This document shows positions 1-5,232 of a DNA stretch of 6,667 nucleotides, piece by piece. The stretch is from assembly GCA_009908735.1 (NCBI GenBank), contig JAAAOR010000072.1, forward strand, positions 1 to 6,667. Direction: 5' to 3'. This stretch comes from Spirochaetota bacterium (GTDB taxonomy: Bacteria > Spirochaetota > Spirochaetia > DSM-27196 > PWMO01). The notes below the pieces were generated by a model, which worked only from the letters and a program-made list of their open reading frames with translations, was not told the DNA's origin and did not search any database. The position numbers and the translations under genes were made by a program. The number at the start of each line of letters is the position of its first letter. Positions within the stretch are counted from its first letter, which is position 1.

Positions 1-162
1 GGACAGGTCGTCTGGGTCCTCGGGCTGGTTCTCGGCGTCGGCAGCATGATCGGCGCGTGGATCGGCGTCCATTTCGCCATGAAGCGGGGGGCGAGGGCGG
101 TGCGGTGGGTTATCGTCGCGGCGGTAGCGGCAAGCGTGCTGGATCTGATCGGCGTCTTTTAG
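1..162 (+). CDS. C-terminal fragment of a TauE/SafE-type membrane permease (5' end outside window)
   Basis: An open frame runs from the first base of the window to a TAG at 160-162 and gives 53 residues. They contain a Gly/Val-rich hydrophobic helix (about residues 3-25, including GSMIGAWIG), a short basic loop (KRGARAVR) and a last hydrophobic helix ending in LIGVF. A Gly-rich helix, an Ala/Lys/Arg-rich loop and a closing helix are what the end of TauE/SafE (DUF81) sulfite/anion exporters looks like. The family assignment is inferred from this short tail only; another small polytopic permease remains possible. There is no T-run hairpin behind it, and mltG follows 84 bases later with its own likely promoter. 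Confidence 0.55.
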   Translation, partial: GQVVWVLGLVLGVGSMIGAWIGVHFAMKRGARAVRWVIVAAVAASVLDLIGVF

Positions 163-197
163 CAAGGCACGCTACGCCCCCGGCTCCCGCCGTTTGC

Positions 198-227
198 TTG
201 CCCGCCCTGCTCGGAGAGAGCTATATT
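198..227 (+). promoter_or_regulatory. Possible sigma70-type promoter of mltG
   Basis: TTGCCC at 198-203 and TATATT at 222-227 are separated by 18 bases. Transcription would start near 234, just downstream of the TTG codon at 232 and upstream of the GTG at 247. If correct, the TTG cannot be the start codon, and the leader is only about a dozen bases carrying GGGAGA (234-239). This was read by eye, without a scoring model. Confidence 0.35.
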
Positions 228-246
228 CGCTTTGGGAGAACAGTTG

Positions 247-1314
247 GTGAACACAGCAGAGGGTGAGGAGCGACAGGCAGACGACGCGATCCGCGGTCGC
301 CGTCTCGGGCGATTTTTCGGCGTTTTCATCGCGCTCGCGGCCCTCGCTGCTGCGGCGTATGGGGGCTGGTACACCTACGAGGGTCTCTTCGTACCCAAGG
401 ACCTCGGCGAACAGGGCCACATATTCACCATCGAGCCGGGGCAGCATCTCGACGAGGTCGCCCGTGGTCTTCAGGCAGGCGGCTACATTCGCAGTGACCT
501 GGTCTTCTCGCTTTACGCCCGCAGCCGCGGCCTGGCGTCCTCGCTTCAGGCCGGCGATTATCTCCTCTCCGGCACCATGAGCGGGCAGGAGGTGTTGGAG
601 AAGATCGTCTCCGGTGATGCTGTGTTCGACGAGATTCAGGTGACGATTCCCGAGGGCTTCACGATTGCGCAGATGGCCGACCGTTTCGAGGAAGTCGGGC
701 TCTTTGATCGCGATGCTTTTCTCGAGGCGGCACGCATGAAAGAGGCGTACGCGGGCGTTGTGGTACTTTCGAGCCTTCCCGGGGACACCTCTCTCGAGGG
801 ATATCTTTTCCCCGACACATACCGCGTCTTCGCCAATTCGACACCCGAAACGGTGGTTCTGCGTATGGCTCGGCGTCTTGAAGAGCGGATCCGCGGGGTC
901 GTGCTCCGCGACATGAGGGCGGACGAGCACACCATCCACGAGATCCTGACGCTCGCCTCGATCGTTCAGAAGGAATCCCCTGTCGGTGACATGCCGTTGA
1001 TCGCCGGGGTGTTCTGGAATCGAATCGAATCGGGGTGGCTCCTGGAGTCGGACGCCACGGTGAACTACGCCCTCGGCACCAGCAAGCTCCAACCGACCTT
1101 TGCCGATACCGAAGTAGACCATCCCTACAATACCTACCGTTATCGTGGGCTACCTCCCGGTCCGGTGGGCAGCCCCGGCCTCGCCGCAATCGAGGCGACG
1201 GTGAACCCTGCAGACCACGACTATTACTTCTTCCTCCACAAACCGACGGAGGAGACCGTGCTGTCGCGCACGTTTGCGGAGCATCTCGCCGCGAAGCGGC
1301 GCTACCTCGACTGA
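247..1314 (+). CDS. mltG: Endolytic murein transglycosylase MltG (YceG family)
   Basis: MltG cleaves nascent glycan strands at the outer face of the cytoplasmic membrane and is thought to set glycan chain length. From the GTG at 247 the protein has 355 residues, normal for the family. The order is a short charged cytoplasmic N-terminus, one membrane anchor (about residues 23-39), a LysM-like subdomain (about 58-125) and the YceG catalytic domain. Family landmarks are EGYLFPDTY (184-192), LASIVQKE (236-243, whose last Glu matches the catalytic Glu of E. coli MltG), the WNR following it, ESDATVNYALG (267-277) and YNTYRYRGLPPGP (from 294). Start choice: TTG 232 and TTG 244 are in frame, but GGGAGA at 234-239 sits 7 bases before GTG 247 and the likely -10 box ends at 227. 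The protein appears intact. Its neighbours give no cell-wall operon; the next gene starts 57 bases downstream. Confidence 0.93.
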   Translation: MNTAEGEERQADDAIRGRRLGRFFGVFIALAALAAAAYGGWYTYEGLFVPKDLGEQGHIFTIEPGQHLDEVARGLQAGGYIRSDLVFSLYARSRGLASSLQAGDYLLSGTMSGQEVLEKIVSGDAVFDEIQVTIPEGFTIAQMADRFEEVGLFDRDAFLEAARMKEAYAGVVVLSSLPGDTSLEGYLFPDTYRVFANSTPETVVLRMARRLEERIRGVVLRDMRADEHTIHEILTLASIVQKESPVGDMPLIAGVFWNRIESGWLLESDATVNYALGTSKLQPTFADTEVDHPYNTYRYRGLPPGPVGSPGLAAIEATVNPADHDYYFFLHKPTEETVLSRTFAEHLAAKRRYLD

Positions 1315-1356
1315 AGCGGGCCGATCGAGATGCGACTGACGCTCCGGCACTTTCCT

Positions 1357-1362
1357 TAATAT
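1357..1362 (+). promoter_or_regulatory. -10-like box suggesting a leaderless or near-leaderless start for the M14 gene
   Basis: TAATAT lies 9 bases before the ATG at 1372. Transcription from it would begin within a few bases of the start codon. No Shine-Dalgarno sequence is visible between them, which agrees with leaderless initiation. The -35 region is weak (CTGACG at 1336-1341, spacer only 15). Confidence 0.3.
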
Positions 1363-1371
1363 CTTCACGGC

Positions 1372-2268
1372 ATGAGAATGCTCAATTTCAGCTTTCCATC
1401 TCCCGGAAGTTTCCCACCCCCGGCGCTTGTGATAGTCGCGGCGATGTTTCTCACCGCCGCCGCACAGATGTCCTTCGCCCAGAGCGGATCGGGCGAGCAC
1501 CGCGCAGCGGGACGCTCGGTCGAGGTCATCGGACGTTCAGTGGAGGGGCGGCCCATCACCGCAGCTCGCGTCGGCACGGGGCGCACCGACGTGATCATCG
1601 TCGGCGGCATACACGGTGGCTATGAGGCGAACTCCATCGTCCTTGCACGCCGCTTTCTCGAGCACTACCGCGAGAAGCCTGAGGAGCTCCCCGGAGAGTT
1701 CAGCCTCCACGTCATCGAAAACATGAACCCCGACGGGCTTCACCGCGTGACCGGCGGTACGCCCATCGAGGAGTTCGACTTTCGCGCCGCCGATACTCCA
1801 CCGGGCCGGTTCAACGCGCGATGGGTGGATCTCAACCGAAACTGGGACGGAGACTGGCAGCCGACGAGCTACTGGGGCAATCGCGAAGTGGATGCCGGAA
1901 GCGCCCCTTTCAGCGAGCCCGAAACCCGCGCGGTACGCGACTATTTCCAGCGCATCGACCCGGCGGTAAGCGTGTTCTACCAGAGCGCGGCGGCCGGGCT
2001 GTGGTACAGCGGCGCCGAGGACGGATGGGATCCGGCACGTCGGCTGGCCGCGGTGTATCACCGAGCAAGCGGCTACCGGATGCCGCAGCCCGACGACGGG
2101 GCGGGCGACTCCGACGGCCCGGTGGACTACGAGATCACCGGCTCGGCCGACGACTACTTCTACGAGATCGGCCACCCCAATCTCACCGTCGAGCTCACGA
2201 ATCACTACGACATCGAGTGGGACCGGAATCTCGCGGGCTTCGAGGCGTTGCTCGAGGAGTTGCGGTAG
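1372..2268 (+). CDS. Exported M14-family zinc carboxypeptidase homologue with an altered zinc-ligand position
   Basis: The 298-residue protein begins with a signal peptide: a short N-region, a hydrophobic core at about residues 18-33 and a likely cleavage after SFA36. The rest is one compact M14 domain, so it should act in the periplasm or outside the cell on peptides or peptidoglycan stems. Visible landmarks are GGIHGGYE (78-85, first zinc His and Glu), MNPDG (118-122), VDLNRNWDGDW (152-162, the substrate-binding Asn-Arg) and TVELT (272-276, the general-base Glu). The third zinc ligand of M14 enzymes is the His of a xHS motif; here the matching stretch reads VFYQSAAAG, with Gln204. SAPFSEPETRAV (178-189) is another typical segment. 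Activity is therefore uncertain: it could be a weakened enzyme, one with altered metal binding, or a binding protein. The gene lies 57 bases after mltG on the same strand and could be co-transcribed, but a -10 box next to its ATG suggests its own start. ATG 1378 is an alternative start two codons in. Confidence 0.85.
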   Translation: MRMLNFSFPSPGSFPPPALVIVAAMFLTAAAQMSFAQSGSGEHRAAGRSVEVIGRSVEGRPITAARVGTGRTDVIIVGGIHGGYEANSIVLARRFLEHYREKPEELPGEFSLHVIENMNPDGLHRVTGGTPIEEFDFRAADTPPGRFNARWVDLNRNWDGDWQPTSYWGNREVDAGSAPFSEPETRAVRDYFQRIDPAVSVFYQSAAAGLWYSGAEDGWDPARRLAAVYHRASGYRMPQPDDGAGDSDGPVDYEITGSADDYFYEIGHPNLTVELTNHYDIEWDRNLAGFEALLEELR

Positions 2269-2309
2269 CGACTCGGAGCACCGCAAACCGGGCGAAGGCA
2301 CCGAGTCGC
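2268..2309 (+). repeat. Hairpin touching the stop codon of the M14 gene
   Basis: GCGACTCGG (2268-2276) is perfectly complementary to CCGAGTCGC (2301-2309), a 9-bp stem around a 24-base loop. The stem starts on the last base of the TAG stop. No T-run follows, so it is not a standard intrinsic terminator. It may protect the mRNA 3' end or mark a Rho-dependent end. Confidence 0.4.
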
Positions 2310-2347
2310 GGACCCTCCGATCCGGCCGGCCTACCTTTCGCACTCAC

Positions 2348-2384
2348 AAAAAAAGCCCTTCCGGCGCCATGACCGAAAGGGCTT
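2348..2384 (-). terminator. Intrinsic terminator of the 31-aa membrane miniprotein gene
   Basis: AAGCCCTT (2353-2360) pairs with AAGGGCTT (2377-2384). After one mismatch, CGG (2362-2364) pairs with CCG (2373-2375) around an 8-base loop. Seven A on the plus strand (2348-2354) give a U-run directly after the stem only in minus-strand RNA; on the plus side only two T follow. It lies 22 bases beyond the stop of the small minus-strand ORF. It might still slow plus-strand transcription leaving the M14 gene. Confidence 0.85.
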
Positions 2385-2406
2385 CCTGTCGTCGCGGCTG
2401 CGACGT

Positions 2407-2502
2407 TTAGCTTCGCCCGTAGCGGCGATCAGCGTCGACACGCAGCCAGGTTAGTCCCAGTGCGAGAGCCAGTCCACCAATGGTAAGAACGGCAAGCAGC
2501 AT
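2407..2502 (-). CDS. 31-residue single-pass membrane miniprotein, unknown function
   Basis: On the minus strand an ATG at 2502-2500 opens a 31-codon frame ending in TAA (2409-2407). AAGGAGG (2515-2509) sits 6 bases before the ATG, a near-perfect Shine-Dalgarno and one of the best in the window. The peptide has a hydrophobic stretch at residues 2-20 (it begins MLLAVLTIGG and continues to a TWL at the membrane edge) followed by a polar, basic tail with RVDADRRYGRS. That is a classic bacterial small membrane protein, probably with its basic tail in the cytoplasm. An intrinsic terminator in the right orientation follows 22 bases after the stop, so ORF, ribosome site and terminator form a self-contained unit. 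I recognise no family. Such proteins often bind and tune a larger membrane partner, but no partner can be named here. It lies convergent to the M14 gene and divergent from the thioredoxin-like gene. Confidence 0.75.
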   Translation of the reverse strand: MLLAVLTIGGLALALGLTWLRVDADRRYGRS

Positions 2503-2537
2503 AGCTGTCCTCCTTATCAAAGTAGTGGGCCGGAAAC

Positions 2538-2595
2538 TTTCCCTTTTCCGTTTTCAAATAGCGACTTACCTTCGGACGCCGCTATTTCCCTTTTC
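2538..2595. repeat. 11-bp direct repeat in the divergent intergenic region
   Basis: TTTCCCTTTTC occurs at 2538-2548 and again at 2585-2595, 47 bases apart, flanking an inverted repeat. As minus-strand RNA both copies read GAAAAGGGAAA, a purine-rich run. They may be two sites for one DNA- or RNA-binding protein, or simple low-complexity similarity. Confidence 0.4.
2556..2587 (-). repeat. 8-bp inverted repeat, possible leader hairpin or operator
   Basis: AAATAGCG (2556-2563) and CGCTATTT (2580-2587) are perfect complements around a 16-base loop. The element lies 41 bases upstream of the miniprotein ribosome binding site, so it would sit in that gene's leader if transcription starts further upstream. 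As DNA it could equally be an operator. Confidence 0.4.
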
Positions 2596-2662
2596 GACCG
2601 TCCGGATTCGAACCGGTTTCATCGGAGCGTTCTCCGGGGGCAGCCCGTGTGCTGCGCGGCCG
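2595..2662 (-). other. Cloverleaf-like four-stem element (tRNA-like, not a tRNA gene)
   Basis: Read 5' to 3' on the minus strand, the segment offers four nested or adjacent stems in tRNA order. The outer stem is CGGCCG/CGGTCG (2662-2657 with 2600-2595, one G-U). Inside are GCAGC/GCTGC (2655-2651 with 2644-2640), CGGAG/CTCCG (2636-2632 with 2627-2623) and CCGG/CCGG around the loop TTCGAAT (2616-2602). The third loop has only 4 bases and the arms do not have tRNA dimensions, so it is not a functional tRNA. The outer stem has a G-U on the minus strand but A-C on the plus strand, so it folds better as minus-strand RNA. That would place it in the leader of the miniprotein gene. GC-rich DNA can give such stems by chance. 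Confidence 0.3.
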
Positions 2663-2684
2663 GGCGCATTGGGAATAAGCAAAA

Positions 2685-2711
2685 GGTATATAATTACCGA
2701 TTGGCCGTCAA
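2685..2711 (-). promoter_or_regulatory. Possible minus-strand promoter for the miniprotein leader
   Basis: TTGACG reads on the minus strand at 2711-2706 and TATACC at 2690-2685, with a 15-base spacer, which is short. Transcription from here would give a leader of about 175 bases that includes the cloverleaf and the 8-bp hairpin. The -35 is good, the -10 and spacing are poor. The overlapping GGTA-TATAAT-TACC dyad may serve both strands. Confidence 0.22.
2689..2694 (+). promoter_or_regulatory. Possible -10 box for the thioredoxin-like gene
   Basis: A consensus TATAAT lies 62 bases before the ATG at 2757 and is flanked by GGTA and TACC, forming a small dyad. No good -35 is found 16-18 bases upstream. 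A second candidate, TTATCT at 2738-2743, lies 13 bases before the ATG and would leave a leader of only about 7 bases. The gene has no visible Shine-Dalgarno, which slightly favours the nearer box. Confidence 0.3.
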
Positions 2712-2756
2712 CTGGAGCGTTGCTCAAAACGAAAAGATTATCTACCTTTTAGCGAT

Positions 2757-3359
2757 ATGGATACACAGACATTCGAACAGGGATACGACACTGAGACCTA
2801 CGTAGCAAACCTTAGAAACTATCGGAGCTTGGTGAAGCGCCTCATGGGCGAAGCTTCGGCCAACGATGATCATGTGAAGGCCCTGAGAGAAGCCGCCACG
2901 GAGCTCGATGCGCCGGTACGAGCAACGATGATGACCGAGGACTGGTGCGGGGATTCCGCCTGCAACACGCCGGTACTCGCCGATCTCTTCTCGCGTGCGG
3001 GGATCGAGTTCCGCGTTTTCCGCGGGTCGGAACAGTCCGATTTGAAACAGAAGTACAACAGTGAGGGCGCGACGCACATTCCAGTGGTGTCGCTGTGGGA
3101 CGGCTCCGGCCGCGAGCTCGTGCGCTGGATCGAGGCGCCCGACGCCGTCGACCGCAAGAAGACCGAATGGAAAGGGCAGCACCCCGAGTTTACCGAGCTC
3201 TACGAGAAGCAGAAGACCGACAAGGACGCAGCCAAGAAGTTCGGCTCCCTCTACCGGAAGTTCCTCGAAGAAATGGCAGAATGGTACAAGGCCGGCGACT
3301 GGCAGGAGACGACCCGCGAGATCGTAGAGCAGCTTCAGGGATCGACAAGCAGGACCTGA
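2757..3359 (+). CDS. Thioredoxin-fold protein with a WCGDS active-site motif (Thioredoxin_9-like)
   Basis: The 200-residue soluble protein has no signal peptide. An N-terminal helical part (about 1-50) is followed by a thioredoxin-like core. TEDWCGDSACN (60-70) holds the active-site region, HIPV (107-110) supplies the expected cis-proline after the third strand, and SLWDGSG (112-118) is the next strand and turn. A charged helical C-terminal part (about 130-193) with EFTELYEKQK and KFLEEMAEWY completes it. The motif WCGDS with a nearby Pro is typical of Thioredoxin_9-type proteins, which are cytoplasmic and mostly uncharacterised; a thiol-redox role is inferred. The second cysteine is four residues away (C64-x4-C69) rather than two, so classical CxxC dithiol exchange is doubtful. 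The ATG has no Shine-Dalgarno. The 3' end overlaps the convergent glycerate kinase gene by 25 bases. Confidence 0.82.
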   Translation: MDTQTFEQGYDTETYVANLRNYRSLVKRLMGEASANDDHVKALREAATELDAPVRATMMTEDWCGDSACNTPVLADLFSRAGIEFRVFRGSEQSDLKQKYNSEGATHIPVVSLWDGSGRELVRWIEAPDAVDRKKTEWKGQHPEFTELYEKQKTDKDAAKKFGSLYRKFLEEMAEWYKAGDWQETTREIVEQLQGSTSRT

Positions 3360-4789
3360 ATATCGCAGACGTTCGTGTTCGTCGGGCCCGTACGTATCAG
3401 CGCCCCGAGACGGTCGAGATAGGGATAGGCGTCGTTTCGCGCGAGGGCCTCATCGAGGGCCGCGGGATCGCTCGATGCGCCCTCGACGATGTCGGCGTCG
3501 AGGTAGGCGCCGGCGGCGTCCGTCGGTCCGTCGTTTCCGTCGGTCGCCACGCTTGCAAACACGACACCAGTATCCGGCTCCGCACTACCGTTTACGAGCT
3601 CTCGAAGGGCTGAAAGGCAGAGCTCCTGATTCCGCCCGCCGCGGCCGCTGCCACCGCGACCGTCGCCGCCGTGCATGGTAACCGTCGTCTCCCCACCGGC
3701 AAGCAGGCAGACCGGCGGCGCGGCAAGCATCCCCTTCTCGCGCACATCGCGAGCAATAGCCGGAAAGAGCTTGGCGACCTCCCGAGCTTCCCCCACCAGG
3801 CGGGAGGTGAGAACCACCGTGGTGTATCCAGCCTCCCGCGCGGCCTCGGCCGCTGCCATGAGCGCCTGAGTGTTGGAGCCTATCACCACATTGTGCACGC
3901 GCTTGAAGGCGTTATCGCCGGGTCCGGGGGTCTCAGGCGGCACCGGCGGTGCGCCTCCACCCCACGTCGCCGCAGCTGAGGCAGCGGCCGCGGCGGCCGC
4001 TCCCGCCTCCAACAGCTCCCGTACCACCGTGGGCAACGACTCGAGAATGCCGTACCGTGTTGCAATCTCACGCGCCTGGCCGTAGGTGCTCGGGTCCGGG
4101 GCGGTAATCCCGGAGGCGATGCTGCCGGGATCGTCGCCGACGACATCGGAGAGGATGAGGTTCAGCGAGGTGGCCGGTACCATCATCCGTGCGAGCCTCC
4201 CGCCTTTCACGCTCGAGAGGTGCTTGCGCAGGCAGTTCATCTCCTGGATGGTTGCACCGCAGGAAAGAAGCAGTCTCGTCACCTCCTGCAGGTCTTCGAG
4301 AGTCAACTCGTACGACTCGTCGTGGTAGGGATCGACCAGCAGGGCTGAGCCACCGCCGGAGATGAGCGAGACCACCAGCGTGCGCTCATCCACATCGCCG
4401 AGAAGCCCCTCGATGCGCCTCGCCGCCTGAACCCCGGCTTCATCCGGCACGGGATGCCCCGCCTCGTAAAGCTCCATGCGGGACAGGGGCTCGGCGTGAC
4501 CGTACTTGGTAACCACTATCCCTGCCGTGATGCGATCCCCGAGCACTGCTTCGAGCGAGCGCGCCATCCGGGCTGCCGCCTTCCCGATTCCTATCACCAA
4601 GAGCCGATCGAATCCGCCCAGCTCCAAACGCAGCGATGCGGCTTCGGTTGTAACACTGAGAGCCGAGGCCGCGCCGGTTCCCTCGACACGCAGGCAGCGG
4701 GTGATGATGCCGGCGGAGTCGGCGCGCTCGAGGGCCGCGTCGACTATCGAGGTGAGCGCTTCGTGCACGGAGGGGACCGATCCACTCAC
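3335..4789 (-). CDS. MOFRL-family glycerate 2-kinase
   Basis: This cytoplasmic enzyme phosphorylates D-glycerate with ATP, normally to 2-phosphoglycerate, linking serine, glyoxylate or sugar-acid breakdown to lower glycolysis. From GTG 4789 the protein has 484 residues. It shows an N-terminal helix (ALTSIVDAALERAD), VIGIGKAA (65-72), TKYGHAEP (94-101), EAGHPVPDEAG (109-119), SGGGSALL (144-151), NCLRKHLSSVKGG (185-197), SDVVGDDP (214-221) and SGITAPDPSTY (226-236). The MOFRL domain follows with LAGGETTVT (363-371), GGRNQELCL (384-392), ATDGNDGPTDAAGA (415-428) and RTGPTNTNV (466-474). Start: the frame is open to 4966, but GGAGG (4801-4797) lies 7 bases before GTG 4789 and a TACAAT box lies at 4868-4863, which excludes the longer form. 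GTG 4768 is a fallback. It is somewhat longer than usual (about 430-450 residues) because of an Ala/Pro/Gly-rich insert at 262-291. Older annotations of this family read hydroxypyruvate reductase. Confidence 0.93.
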   Translation of the reverse strand: MSGSVPSVHEALTSIVDAALERADSAGIITRCLRVEGTGAASALSVTTEAASLRLELGGFDRLLVIGIGKAAARMARSLEAVLGDRITAGIVVTKYGHAEPLSRMELYEAGHPVPDEAGVQAARRIEGLLGDVDERTLVVSLISGGGSALLVDPYHDESYELTLEDLQEVTRLLLSCGATIQEMNCLRKHLSSVKGGRLARMMVPATSLNLILSDVVGDDPGSIASGITAPDPSTYGQAREIATRYGILESLPTVVRELLEAGAAAAAAASAAATWGGGAPPVPPETPGPGDNAFKRVHNVVIGSNTQALMAAAEAAREAGYTTVVLTSRLVGEAREVAKLFPAIARDVREKGMLAAPPVCLLAGGETTVTMHGGDGRGGSGRGGRNQELCLSALRELVNGSAEPDTGVVFASVATDGNDGPTDAAGAYLDADIVEGASSDPAALDEALARNDAYPYLDRLGALIRTGPTNTNVCDIQVLLVDP

Positions 4790-4862
4790 ACTCCTGCCTC
4801 CGTCGGGACAAGGAGTATTCGCCTCTGTGAAGTGTCGACTGACATGTGTGCTCTCGCCCTCG

Positions 4863-4871
4863 ATTGTAGCA
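4863..4871 (-). promoter_or_regulatory. Extended -10 promoter of the glycerate kinase gene
   Basis: On the minus strand the segment reads TGCTACAAT, an extended -10 (TG, one base, then TACAAT at 4868-4863). No convincing -35 lies 17 bases upstream, which an extended -10 can tolerate. Transcription would begin near 4856, giving a leader of about 67 bases before GTG 4789. Confidence 0.5.
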
Positions 4872-4913
4872 TGACGTATCCACTTTGCGGACACATCCCC
4901 TCCACGTTGCCTC

Positions 4914-4942
4914 TTGACCGCGAGAAAAACTTGGTGCATACT
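4914..4942 (+). promoter_or_regulatory. Sigma70-like promoter of the 4949-5260 transcript
   Basis: TTGACC (4914-4919) and CATACT (4937-4942) are exactly 17 bases apart, with a TG just before the -10. It points away from the kinase promoter, making a divergent pair. Initiation is expected near 4949. Confidence 0.5.
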
Positions 4943-5147
4943 CCCGCCTAAGCGTGAGGTGGGCATCCTTCACAGTCGTACCAGTGGTGTGGCGGTGGAG
5001 GATGTCTACTTCCATCCTTTCCCGTTGTAGTCGCTGCCGGCTGCGTCCGTCGGATGGGCCGTGCAACCGATCGGCAACCGGGCGTGTATCGCATCGGTGG
5101 TCGCGGGGCGGCATGCGGAGATGATCCGAAACGAAAAGGAGGTCTGA

Positions 5148-5195
5148 ATGAGTTACGAAAACACGACGCGAGGTTCCCGGGGGACCGTCGTCTAG
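5148..5195 (+). CDS. 15-residue micropeptide ORF with a perfect Shine-Dalgarno
   Basis: AAGGAGG (5136-5142) lies 5 bases before ATG 5148. The frame encodes MSYENTTRGSRGTVV and stops at TAG 5193-5195, 37 bases before the terminator stem. The peptide is polar with two Arg and a Thr-rich middle; it has no membrane segment and no run of one regulatory amino acid as in classic attenuation peptides. The second half of the ORF is also a stable hairpin (5163-5191), so a ribosome would melt that structure. This fits either a translated micropeptide or a translation-sensing leader. A Shine-Dalgarno this good in an otherwise non-coding gap is the main support. Confidence 0.4.
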   Translation: MSYENTTRGSRGTVV

Positions 5196-5232
5196 GAACT
5201 GAACGTTGTCCTTCCAAAGAGAAGGAACATAG

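Noticed and set aside
232..246. TTG at 232 or 244 as the mltG start
   Set aside because: The likely -10 box ends at 227, placing the transcript start past 232, and GGGAGA at 234-239 is best spaced for GTG 247.
172..1122. A long minus-strand open frame of 316 codons across mltG
   Set aside because: It is antisense to a clear mltG, has an Arg/His-rich composition typical of shadow frames in GC-rich DNA, and has no recognisable domain.
2602..2616. A tRNA gene, suggested by the TTCGAAT loop between CCGG arms
   Set aside because: No anticodon arm with a 7-base loop, no 7-bp acceptor stem and no CCA or correct arm spacing; kept only as a cloverleaf-like element.
2480..2752. A plus-strand 90-codon frame upstream of the thioredoxin-like gene
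   Set aside because: No Shine-Dalgarno, no family resemblance, and it runs through the intergenic repeats and opposite the better supported miniprotein gene.
4790..4966. An N-terminal extension of the glycerate kinase to 4966
   Set aside because: The extra residues look unlike the family, and the extended -10 at 4871-4863 and the GGAGG at 4801-4797 point to GTG 4789.
4440..5114. A minus-strand frame of 224 codons overlapping the kinase 5' end
   Set aside because: Arg-rich out-of-frame translation of the kinase and its upstream region; no motif and no ribosome site.
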